Origin: an uncultured Burkholderiales bacterium
Lineage (GTDB): Bacteria; Pseudomonadota; Gammaproteobacteria; Burkholderiales; Burkholderiaceae_C
Length of the DNA stretch: 8,997 bases
Assembly: GCA_903856995.1 (NCBI GenBank)
Contig: CAIODK010000253.1
Location: 1 to 8,997, forward strand
Direction: 5' to 3'
Within the stretch, counting starts at the first letter, position 1. Each line of letters opens with the position of its first letter. Both the position numbers and the translations under genes were made by a program. The notes under the pieces were generated by a model. That model was not told the origin of the DNA. It did not search any database and saw only the letters and a list, made by a program, of their open reading frames with translations. Shown here one piece after another: positions 1 to 6,083 of this stretch.

Positions 1-56
1 AGAGTACTTGGCTACGAACCAAGGGGTCGTGGGTTCAATTCCTGCCAGCCGCACCA
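1..56 (+). tRNA. tRNA-Arg (anticodon ACG), 3' part
   Basis: Only the 3' portion of the tRNA is inside the window; the acceptor 5' strand and most of the D arm lie upstream. A 5-bp anticodon stem (7-11 with 19-23) closes a seven-base loop in which bases 14-16 read ACG, the arginine anticodon whose first base is normally edited to inosine to read CGU, CGC and CGA. A T arm with loop TTCAATT follows (stem with two wobble pairs), then the 3' acceptor strand, the discriminator A and an encoded CCA at 54-56. The AGAGTAC start matches the D-arm end of the E. coli tRNA-Arg(ACG). Roughly 20 bases are missing at the 5' side. Identity is firm. Confidence 0.93.
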
Positions 57-64
57 AATTGAAC

Positions 65-103
65 AAGGGTTTACATCTTCGGATGTAGACCCTTTTTCTT
101 TTT
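65..103 (+). terminator. Intrinsic terminator of the tRNA-Arg transcript
   Basis: Bases 67-77 pair with 82-92 (11 bp, one G-T wobble) around a TTCG tetraloop closed by C-G, one of the most stable loops known. The stem is followed by a T-rich tract at 93-103 interrupted by a single C. The two A residues at 65-66 can also pair with the first T residues. It begins nine bases after the tRNA CCA, so it should end the tRNA transcript and separate it from the next gene. Confidence 0.9.
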
Positions 104-214
104 CCGATCTCAAAGCTGGGTGATTGCTTTAGGTGACCGTGTGTTTGGACGTTTTCTTCTCTAATGTGCTTGGAAGTCATTGAGGCTTCTTAAAAACAAT
201 TAGGAGATGACGCT
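104..214 (+). promoter_or_regulatory. Leader region of the Bug/TctC gene
   Basis: These 111 bases lie between the tRNA terminator and the first coding sequence. Because the terminator is strong, a promoter for the next gene is expected here. A -10-like TAATGT at 162-167 and -35-like TTGGAC (145-150) and TTGGAA (170-175) are visible, but no pair has standard 16-18 base spacing, so no promoter is assigned. The Shine-Dalgarno AGGAG at 202-206 sits eight bases before the ATG at 215 and fixes that start. No convincing riboswitch or operator repeat was seen. Confidence 0.4.
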
Positions 215-1192
215 ATGAAAGCTCTTCGCACGCTGTCCGCGGTCTGCTTGGCCGCTGTTTCTTTGATCGCCACCTTCGGTGCGCATGGGCAGCAGGCTTA
301 CCCGAGTCGACCCGTCAAAATCATCGTGCCCTTTGCTGCCAGTGGCCCCGCAGACAACTACGCGCGCTTCATGGCGCAGCGCTTGCAAGATGCATTGGGC
401 CAGCCCTTTGTGGTGGATAACCGGCCCGGCGCGGGCTCCATCATTGGCACAGACGCCGCGGCCAAAGCCCCAGCCGATGGCTATACCTTGTTGATGATGT
501 CCAACGCGCAGACGGTGAATGAGTCTTTGTTTCCCAACAAGCCCTACAACTTGGTGAAAGACTTTGTTCCGATTGCGCCCATCAACTACTCCGACTTGGT
601 GTTGGTGGTCAACCCCAGCGTGCAAGCCAACTCTTTGCAAGACCTGATCAAGCTCGCCCGTGCTAACCCCGGCAAGATGAATTTCGCATCCTCTGGCAAT
701 GGCACGCCGTACCACATGGCTGGCGAGTTGTTCAAGTACATGGCCAATGTGCAAATGACGCACATCCCCTACAAGGGGAGTGCCGCGGCGCGAACGGACG
801 TGCTGTCCGGTCAGGTTGACATGATGTTTGATGCCGTGACTACCATGTCTGAAAACATCAAGGCCGGCAAAGTCAGGGGGCTAGCCACCACAGGGCGAGC
901 ACGCTCGACAGTCACGCCCGACCTCCCCACCATGGGCGAAGACGGCGTGCCCAAATATGAAGCGGTTATTTGGCTCGGCATGATGGCGCCTGTGGGCACA
1001 CCTGAGGCCATCGTGACCAAGCTCAACACTGAAATCAACAAGGTGTTGAATACGCCAGAAGTCAAAGCCACGTGGGCCAAGCAAGGCGCTGTGCCCATGC
1101 CAATGACGGCCCCCGCTTTTGCCAAATATGTGGTCGAAGACGTGGCCAAGTGGGCCACGGTAGTGAAGGTCTCAGGCGTCAAAGCGGATTGA
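215..1192 (+). CDS. Bug/TctC-family extracytoplasmic solute-binding protein
   Basis: This is a 325-residue periplasmic binding protein of the Bug (TctC) family, the substrate-capture subunit of tripartite tricarboxylate transporters. The N-terminus is a classical signal peptide: basic MKALR, a hydrophobic core to about residue 22, and a probable cleavage after AHG (23-25). The mature protein opens with the family hallmark YPSRPVKIIVPF (29-40), followed by GPAD (44-47), VDNRPGAG (67-74) and ADGYTLL (87-93). Length is normal for the family and the frame is intact. No TctA or TctB membrane subunit is next to it, which is usual: most Bug proteins in Burkholderiales are orphans that presumably share transporters. 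The ligand (a carboxylate, aromatic acid, amino acid or similar) cannot be read from the sequence. The ModA-like gene starts 13 bases downstream, so the two are probably co-transcribed. The family call is firm; the substrate is unknown. Confidence 0.93.
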   Translation: MKALRTLSAVCLAAVSLIATFGAHGQQAYPSRPVKIIVPFAASGPADNYARFMAQRLQDALGQPFVVDNRPGAGSIIGTDAAAKAPADGYTLLMMSNAQTVNESLFPNKPYNLVKDFVPIAPINYSDLVLVVNPSVQANSLQDLIKLARANPGKMNFASSGNGTPYHMAGELFKYMANVQMTHIPYKGSAAARTDVLSGQVDMMFDAVTTMSENIKAGKVRGLATTGRARSTVTPDLPTMGEDGVPKYEAVIWLGMMAPVGTPEAIVTKLNTEINKVLNTPEVKATWAKQGAVPMPMTAPAFAKYVVEDVAKWATVVKVSGVKAD

Positions 1193-1205
1193 TTCAAAGG
1201 GCAAC

Positions 1206-1907
1206 ATGGAACTTCATATTTTGAGCGGCGGTGCTGCCGCGGGCTTGGTCAACTCCTTAAAGCTTGACTTTGAGGCCGCCCACGCGTGCCAAATTCACGG
1301 CACGTTCAGCGCTGTGGGGGCGATGAAAGAGAAATTACTCAGCGGTGCCCGATGCGACTTACTCATCCTCACACAATCGTTGGTGGAAGGGCTGATCGCT
1401 TCTGGCGATGTGCGTCCTGGCACGATGCGGGAACTGGGTGTGGTGAAAACTGGTGTGGCGGTCAAGCAGGGTAGCCCGTGGCCGGCCATCGCTACGCGCG
1501 CAGATTTGCAAACCGCGTTCCGTGCCGCTGAAGGCATTTACTTTCCGGACGCTAAGCTGTCAACGGCGGGTATCCACTTTTTCAAAGTGCTGCAAACCTT
1601 GGGGCTGGATGTGGAGTTGGCTGACCGTTTTCACACCTTCCCAAATGGTGCAACCGCGATGCGTGAGATGGCACAAGCCCAAGGGCCGCACGTCATGGGT
1701 TGCACCCAAGTGACTGAAATCAAAAACACACCAGGCATCGATTTGATTGGTTTGCTACCCCAAGAGTTTGAGTTGGCCACGGTGTACGCACTGGGCATTC
1801 CGACGCAGGCTCACGAGCCAGTGCTGGCGCAACAGTTGGCCGATGTGTTGTGTGGAAATGCGACGCATGCCTTGCGCTTAGCGGGTGGTTTTGAGTTAGG
1901 GGATTAA
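1206..1907 (+). CDS. ModA-like substrate-binding-domain protein without signal peptide
   Basis: The 233-residue protein resembles the type II periplasmic binding fold of molybdate-binding ModA proteins (SBP_bac_11-like). Visible landmarks are the opening strand with SGGAA (7-11), GAMKEKLL (38-45) followed by CDLLIL (50-55), PNGATAM (146-152), GCTQVTEI (165-172) and FELATVY (188-194). The chain starts directly in the first beta strand, with no basic, hydrophobic or cleavage segment, so as read it would stay in the cytoplasm. The frame upstream offers no extension, because the Bug gene ends 13 bases before. The Shine-Dalgarno AAAGGG (1196-1201) supports the ATG at 1206. From memory, similar signal-less proteins occur in other Burkholderiales, so the lack of a leader is probably real rather than a truncation. 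No ModB or ModC is present. It could be a cytoplasmic small-anion or metabolite sensor; that role is inference. The family is likely, the function unknown. Confidence 0.8.
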   Translation: MELHILSGGAAAGLVNSLKLDFEAAHACQIHGTFSAVGAMKEKLLSGARCDLLILTQSLVEGLIASGDVRPGTMRELGVVKTGVAVKQGSPWPAIATRADLQTAFRAAEGIYFPDAKLSTAGIHFFKVLQTLGLDVELADRFHTFPNGATAMREMAQAQGPHVMGCTQVTEIKNTPGIDLIGLLPQEFELATVYALGIPTQAHEPVLAQQLADVLCGNATHALRLAGGFELGD

Positions 1908-1917
1908 AATTTAAGGC

Positions 1918-2349
1918 ATGAAACACCATGCCTTTCCCATCGCACTTTGCATTGCCGCTGCCTTGACAGGTTGCGCCACACCCGTGGCCAAGCCTGCGTT
2001 CTATCCCAATGCACATTACCAAAACGTGGGCCCTGCCCAAGCGCAGTACGACGCACAAGCCTGCGCCACGCTAGCGCAGCAGTCCGAAGTTGGCGCCGTC
2101 AATAAGGTGGATGCTGGACGCGCTGCCGCCGCTGGCGCTGCTGGCGTTGGAACGGCCGGTGTCGTCGGGTCATTGCTGAGCGGTCACAAGCCGGACTTAA
2201 AGAACATCGCTGCGGGTGCGGCTGCGATCGGTGCCGGTGGTGCGGCTGCGACGGCGGCGGGCCAATCTGTGGGCGGTAGCGGTTTGTATCGCCAGTTTGT
2301 GCAGCAGTGTTTGTCCGAACGCGGCTATCACGTGATTGGTTGGCATTGA
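1918..2349 (+). CDS. Small glycine-zipper lipoprotein
   Basis: The product has 143 residues. A short lipoprotein signal peptide ends in the lipobox LTGC (16-19), so Cys19 should be lipidated and the mature protein anchored in the cell envelope. Residues about 68-119 are very rich in Ala and Gly with repeated small-xxx-small spacing (AAAAGAAGVGTAG, then AAGAAAIGAGGAAAT), the pattern of glycine-zipper transmembrane or oligomerising segments. Cys49 and Cys131 could form a disulfide, and the C-terminal QCLSERGYHVIGW looks like the conserved tail of this kind of betaproteobacterial lipoprotein. The start is set by the signal peptide, but the Shine-Dalgarno is poor: AAGG ends only one base before the ATG. 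The gene begins 10 bases after the ModA-like stop, and its TGA appears to overlap the greB start. The specific function is unknown; an envelope structural role is an inference. Confidence 0.85.
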   Translation: MKHHAFPIALCIAAALTGCATPVAKPAFYPNAHYQNVGPAQAQYDAQACATLAQQSEVGAVNKVDAGRAAAAGAAGVGTAGVVGSLLSGHKPDLKNIAAGAAAIGAGGAAATAAGQSVGGSGLYRQFVQQCLSERGYHVIGWH

Positions 2350-2897
2350 CTTCACCCACCGATGCGGATGATGACGAGATCACTCTACCGCCATTGCCAG
2401 CCGGCAGTAAAAACTACATCACGCCACAAGGCTACGCTGCGTTGCGAGCGGAGCTGTTTGATCTGATGGATAACGAGCGCCCGCGCATGGTCGAAGCCGT
2501 GTATTGGGCCGCCAGCAATGGGGATCGTTCCGAAAACGGGGATTACCACTACGGCAAAAAACGTCTGCGTGAAATCGATCGCCGCATTCGCTTCTTGACC
2601 AAGCGTTTAGAGATCGCTGAAGTCACCGACCCCAGCGCGCATCACGGCAGGGACCAAGTGTTCTTTGGCGCCACCGTCACCTATGTGGACGAGACAGCTG
2701 TCGAGCGCACGGTCACCATCATGGGCATTGACGAAGCCGACAGTCTGAAAGCACAAGTGACGTGGGTGTCTCCCATTGCGCGCGCTTTGCTCAAAGCACG
2801 CGAGGGCGATGTGGTGAAACTGGTCACGCCTGTGGGCGTCCAAGAGGTGGAAGTGGTCGAGGTGCGTTATCCCGCACCTGCACCAACAACAGACTAA
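2346..2897 (+). CDS. greB: Transcription elongation factor GreB
   Basis: GreB enters the RNA polymerase secondary channel and triggers cleavage of backtracked transcripts, rescuing arrested complexes. From the chosen TTG the protein has 183 residues. An acidic N-terminal stretch (7-11) leads to KNYITPQGY (22-30). The long coiled coil (about 30-92) carries the acidic tip NGDRSENGDY (58-67) with the Mg-coordinating acidic pair Asp60 and Glu63, and GKKRLREIDRR follows. The C-terminal FKBP-like domain runs from about 105 to 175 and includes VFFGATV and SPIARALLKAREGD. The basic KKRLREIDRRIRFLTKR segment and the overall wording match GreB rather than GreA. Start choice: the frame is open back to a GTG at 2307, but that would add 13 residues unlike the family and lie wholly inside the lipoprotein gene. 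TTG 2346 overlaps the lipoprotein TGA and gives normal length; TTG 2340 is the alternative. No clear Shine-Dalgarno precedes either, so coupling to the upstream gene is likely. Confidence 0.92.
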   Translation: MTSPTDADDDEITLPPLPAGSKNYITPQGYAALRAELFDLMDNERPRMVEAVYWAASNGDRSENGDYHYGKKRLREIDRRIRFLTKRLEIAEVTDPSAHHGRDQVFFGATVTYVDETAVERTVTIMGIDEADSLKAQVTWVSPIARALLKAREGDVVKLVTPVGVQEVEVVEVRYPAPAPTTD

Positions 2898-2900
2898 GCC

Positions 2901-5165
2901 TTAGGCCTCCCGCCCAACGCCCGGCACGACGCGTTGTGCTTGCAGCACAGACGGGACGCGGCGCAGATTAGCCAACACTGCCTCAAGGTGCGCCTTGTCG
3001 CGCACCGTAAAGAGGAAGCGCAGATCAGTGGCTTCTTGGCCACTCACCTCATCGGCCATCAGCACGTGGGTGATGTCTGCTTCGGCACTGGTGATGGCAG
3101 AGGCCACTCGGGCCAGCACACCTTTGCCGTTGCTCACAGTCACCACCACAGCTACTTCAAATGCGCGAGTCGGTTCTTCGGCCCACTCCACGGCGATGAA
3201 GCGTTCGCTGTCCTTGTGCTTCAGTCGCAGACCCACGTTGCATTGGTCGGTGTGCACCACCAAGCCTTCGCCACGACCGAGGTAGCCCAAGATGCCGTCA
3301 CCTGGCACAGGGCGGCAGCAGGCGGCGTACTGCACCGATGCGTTTTCACTGCCATCCACCACCACACTGCCTTGCGACACGTTTTCATGCGCGGTAAATC
3401 GTTCGCGACTCAGCAGCAGTGCATCCGGTTTGAGACCGGTGTCGGACAGCAAGCTGGCCAAACGCTTGGCCACAATGCTTGCGACGCGTTTGCCTAGGCC
3501 AATGTCAGTCAATAACTCAGCTTTTGTTTTGCTGCCCGTGAAGTGCAGCAACTTGTCCCACAGTGGGGCATACACGCCTTCTTGTTTGGGCATCTGATCA
3601 ATACCTTCGGCACGAAGGGCTTGCGCCAACAGTTTTTTACCCAAGTCTTGCGATTCACTGTGCGCCAAGGTCTTGAGGTGATGGCGAATCTTGGCGCGGG
3701 CACGGCCCGTGCGCACAAAACCCAGCCATGCGGGGTTCGGTGAAGCAACGGCGGAGGTGATGACCTCGACGATGTCGCCATTGCGTAGCTCAGTACGCAG
3801 GGGAACTTGCTCGCCATTCACCTTCGCGGCCATGGTGCGGTCGCCCACATCGCTGTGGACGGCGTAGGCGAAGTCGACAATGGTTGCCCCACGCGGCATC
3901 GCCATGATCTTGCTTTTCGGGGTGAATACGTACACCGCATCTGGGAATAAGTCGACTTTGACGTGGTCCCAAAACTCAGTCGCATCGCGTGTGTCATCTT
4001 GGATGTCCAGCAGCGATTGCAACCACTTGTTGCCCAAGTTTTGATCGGGCTCATTGCTGGAGCCCTTGTCTTTGTAGAGCCAATGTGCGGCCACACCTGT
4101 CTCAGCCACCAAGTGCATGGCCTCGGTGCGCATTTGAAACTCGACGTTCAAACCAGACGGCCCCACAATGGTGGTGTGCAACGATTGGTAGCCATTGAGC
4201 TTGGAAATCGCGATGTGGTCTTTGAATTTACCTGGAACAGGCTTGTACAACTGGTGCAAAACACCCAAAGCGGTGTAGCACTCAAGCACCTCTGGCAGGA
4301 GGAGGCGAAAGCCATAAATATCAGTCACCTGCGCAAAGCTGAGTTGCTTGCTATCCATTTTTTTGTAAATGGAATAAAGTGTTTTTTCACGGCCTGAGAT
4401 ACGCACGGGTAAACCGTTTTTTGCAAAAGCCGCTTCGACTTCTTGCTCCACCTTTTGCATCAAATCGCGGCGACGATGGCGGGCTTTTTGAACCGCTTTA
4501 CTCAACACATGGTGACGCCATGGCCACAGATGTTGGAACGCCAACTCTTGCAACTCGCGATAGGTTTGGTTCAAACCCAAACGATGCGCAATGGGCGCAT
4601 AAATTTCTAAGGTTTCGTTAGAGATACGGCCCCATTTGGCACGGGGCATATCGCCCATGGTGCGCATGTTGTGGCTGCGGTCAGCCAGTTTGATGAGGAT
4701 CACGCGGACATCACGCGCCATGGCCAACAACATCTTACGGAATGACTCGGCTTGGTTTTCTTCCCGGGTGTTGAACTCCAGCTTGTCGAGCTTGGTCAGT
4801 CCGTCCACCAAATCCGCCACGTGAATCCCGAAACGTTCAATCAAATCGGTTTTGGTGATGCCGCAGTCTTCCATCGCGTCGTGCAGCAAAGCTGCGGACA
4901 GGGCCTGCGCGTCCAACTTCCACTCTGCGCATTGCGCTGCCACGGCGATGGGGTGGGTGATGTAGGGCTCGCCGCTGTTGCGCAACTGGCCCAAATGGGC
5001 TTCATCAGCGTAGCGATAAGCGCGACGCACCAAATCTAGGCCTTCTGGGTTGAGGTAGCTCAGCTTCTCTGTCAGCGCGGCAAAGCTAGCCGCCGCGGCA
5101 TTGGCGGCTGCAACGCTTCCCGAGATGGGTGCGGAGGGCTTTGACGAGAGATTGAAACTACTCAT
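2901..5165 (-). CDS. spoT: Bifunctional (p)ppGpp synthetase/hydrolase (SpoT/Rel type)
   Basis: This 754-residue long RelA/SpoT homologue makes (p)ppGpp from ATP plus GDP or GTP and hydrolyses it, controlling the stringent response. The HD hydrolase domain (about 45-200) keeps its metal ligands: His71 in YITHP, the His95-Asp96 pair of LLHDAMED, and KLADRSHNMRT (159-169). The synthetase domain keeps GREKTLYSIYKKM (258-270), Asp282 in DIYGFR, KLNGYQSLHTT (322-332) and Glu342 in VEFQMRT. Both activities therefore look intact, unlike RelA, whose HD site is dead. A TGS domain follows (about 404-470), then a Cys-rich element with AACCRPVPGD (614-623) and a C-terminal ACT domain (about 667-745). The wording is SpoT-like. 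The N-terminal 30 residues are Ala/Ser-rich and probably disordered. It lies downstream of rpoZ, behind a terminator hairpin, and the Shine-Dalgarno is weak. Its stop is three bases from the greB stop. Confidence 0.96.
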   Translation of the reverse strand: MSSFNLSSKPSAPISGSVAAANAAAASFAALTEKLSYLNPEGLDLVRRAYRYADEAHLGQLRNSGEPYITHPIAVAAQCAEWKLDAQALSAALLHDAMEDCGITKTDLIERFGIHVADLVDGLTKLDKLEFNTREENQAESFRKMLLAMARDVRVILIKLADRSHNMRTMGDMPRAKWGRISNETLEIYAPIAHRLGLNQTYRELQELAFQHLWPWRHHVLSKAVQKARHRRRDLMQKVEQEVEAAFAKNGLPVRISGREKTLYSIYKKMDSKQLSFAQVTDIYGFRLLLPEVLECYTALGVLHQLYKPVPGKFKDHIAISKLNGYQSLHTTIVGPSGLNVEFQMRTEAMHLVAETGVAAHWLYKDKGSSNEPDQNLGNKWLQSLLDIQDDTRDATEFWDHVKVDLFPDAVYVFTPKSKIMAMPRGATIVDFAYAVHSDVGDRTMAAKVNGEQVPLRTELRNGDIVEVITSAVASPNPAWLGFVRTGRARAKIRHHLKTLAHSESQDLGKKLLAQALRAEGIDQMPKQEGVYAPLWDKLLHFTGSKTKAELLTDIGLGKRVASIVAKRLASLLSDTGLKPDALLLSRERFTAHENVSQGSVVVDGSENASVQYAACCRPVPGDGILGYLGRGEGLVVHTDQCNVGLRLKHKDSERFIAVEWAEEPTRAFEVAVVVTVSNGKGVLARVASAITSAEADITHVLMADEVSGQEATDLRFLFTVRDKAHLEAVLANLRRVPSVLQAQRVVPGVGREA

Positions 5166-5188
5166 AGAGCATGACTTTACCCCGTAAT

Positions 5189-5220
5189 AAAAAAAGCACC
5201 GACAAGCGGTGCTTTTTTTT
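5189..5220 (-). terminator. Terminator hairpin between rpoZ and spoT
   Basis: Six GC-rich pairs (5196-5201 with 5207-5212) around a five-base loop are flanked by seven A residues (5189-5195) and eight T residues (5213-5220) that can extend the stem. Because both flanks are homopolymeric, the structure has a U-tract on either strand. The relevant direction is leftward, 14 bases after the rpoZ stop codon, where it should end or attenuate the yicC-gmk-rpoZ transcript. The spoT ATG lies only about 23 bases further on, so spoT must be expressed by read-through or from a promoter upstream of, or overlapping, the hairpin. No gene faces rightward into it, so its other orientation has no evident client. 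Confidence 0.85.
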
Positions 5221-5234
5221 GGGGTAAACCCGAT

Positions 5235-5438
5235 TTAGCCTGGAACTTTTTTCAGCATCTCGATACCGACTTGACCCGCAGCAATTTCGCGTAGCGCGGT
5301 CACGCATGGTTTGTTCTTGCTTTCAACCTTGGCAGTGTGGCCTTGGCTCAGCATACGAGCGCGGTAAGTGGCGCACAGCACCAATTGAAAGCGGTTAGGG
5401 ATTTGCTCGAGGCAATCTTCAACAGTGATGCGGGCCAT
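5235..5438 (-). CDS. rpoZ: RNA polymerase omega subunit
   Basis: The 67-residue protein is the omega subunit, which wraps the C-terminal part of beta-prime, helps polymerase assembly and, in proteobacteria, forms part of ppGpp binding site 1 with beta-prime. The N-terminal MARITVEDCLEQIPNRFQLV (1-20) is the conserved family start, and residues in this segment contact ppGpp in E. coli. Next come ATYRARML and a Lys-rich stretch ending in NKPCVTALREIAAG, all typical. It is shorter than the 91-residue E. coli protein at the C-terminus, a length common in betaproteobacteria. A Shine-Dalgarno GGAG (5446-5449 on the complement) seven bases before the ATG supports the start. It lies 21 bases after gmk and is followed by a terminator. 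Identity is firm. Confidence 0.95.
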   Translation of the reverse strand: MARITVEDCLEQIPNRFQLVLCATYRARMLSQGHTAKVESKNKPCVTALREIAAGQVGIEMLKKVPG

Positions 5439-5459
5439 GTGGATACTCCAGAATTCGGT

Positions 5460-6083
5460 TCAGGTGATGTTCAGGGCTTGAAAGATATCAGCCCGAGCCC
5501 GGCGCTGTGCCAGGTATTTGAGGCGCTGTGCATGCACGATCGCTTTCAGGTCGAACAAGGCAGTCTCAAACAATTCGTTGATTATAACGTAGTCAAATTC
5601 TTTGGCCTGCGCCATCTCTTGTGCGGCGTTTCGCAAGCGCATGTCAATGATGTCGGGGGCGTCTTCACCGCGGTTCTGCAGGCGAGACTTCAGCTCGTCC
5701 CAGCTAGGCGGCAGGATGAAGATGAGCACCGCGTTGGCAAACAGCTCTTTGACTTGGATGGCGCCTTGGAAGTCGATTTCCAAAATCACATCTGCGCCTT
5801 GAGCAATGCGGTCTTCAATGGCTTTGCGTGAGGTGCCGTAGCGCTGACCGTGCACATTGGCCCATTCCAAGAACGCATTGGAGGCGACCATTTGGTCAAA
5901 CTCTGGGAGCGATACGAAGAAGTATTCGCGTCCGTGCTTTTCTTGGCCGCGTGGCTGGCGGGTGGTGTGGGAGACCGAAGGTCGCACTTTGGCATCGAGC
6001 TCCATCAAGGCTTTGACGAGGCTCGATTTGCCCGCCCCGCTGGGCGCTGCGACGACGAAGAGGTTGCCAGGAAAAGTGTCCAT
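5460..6083 (-). CDS. gmk: Guanylate kinase
   Basis: The cytoplasmic enzyme phosphorylates GMP to GDP with ATP, the step leading to GTP, dGTP and (p)ppGpp precursors. The 207-residue protein is of standard length. The P-loop APSGAGKSS (13-21) places Lys19 at the ATP phosphates. The GMP-binding part shows SHTTRQPR (38-45), with Ser38, Arg42 and Arg45, and GREYFF (51-56), with Tyr54. FLEWANVHGQRYGTS (71-85) follows and contributes Glu73 and Tyr82. EIDFQGA carries the conserved acidic residue of the next strand, and RLQNRGEDAPDIIDMRL is the lid and arginine region. The start ATG overlaps the yicC stop by one base (TAATG on the complement), arguing for coupled translation. rpoZ follows 21 bases later. 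No key residue appears lost. Identity is firm. Confidence 0.96.
   Translation of the reverse strand: MDTFPGNLFVVAAPSGAGKSSLVKALMELDAKVRPSVSHTTRQPRGQEKHGREYFFVSLPEFDQMVASNAFLEWANVHGQRYGTSRKAIEDRIAQGADVILEIDFQGAIQVKELFANAVLIFILPPSWDELKSRLQNRGEDAPDIIDMRLRNAAQEMAQAKEFDYVIINELFETALFDLKAIVHAQRLKYLAQRRARADIFQALNIT

Noticed and set aside
20..200. tRNA-Arg 3' end as an attachment site for an integrated element
   Set aside because: No integrase, repeat of the tRNA 3' end or foreign genes follow. The tRNA is followed directly by its own terminator and ordinary chromosomal genes.
140..200. Promoter for the Bug/TctC gene built from TTGGAC (145-150) and TAATGT (162-167)
   Set aside because: The boxes are only 11 bases apart and other pairings are also off-spacing, so no specific promoter is called although one is expected in this gap.
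200..763. 187-codon open frame on the complement of the Bug/TctC gene
   Set aside because: The + strand encodes a complete exported Bug protein with a good Shine-Dalgarno. The complement product is His/Gly-rich with no family resemblance.
2307..2345. GTG-initiated N-terminal extension of GreB
   Set aside because: The 13 extra residues are the lipoprotein C-terminal codons read in another frame, do not resemble a GreB N-terminus, and are not preceded by a convincing ribosome site.
2934..4397. Several open frames of 100-190 codons on the + strand opposite spoT
   Set aside because: spoT is intact across the region with every domain motif present. The opposite frames lack family features or ribosome sites and are shadows.
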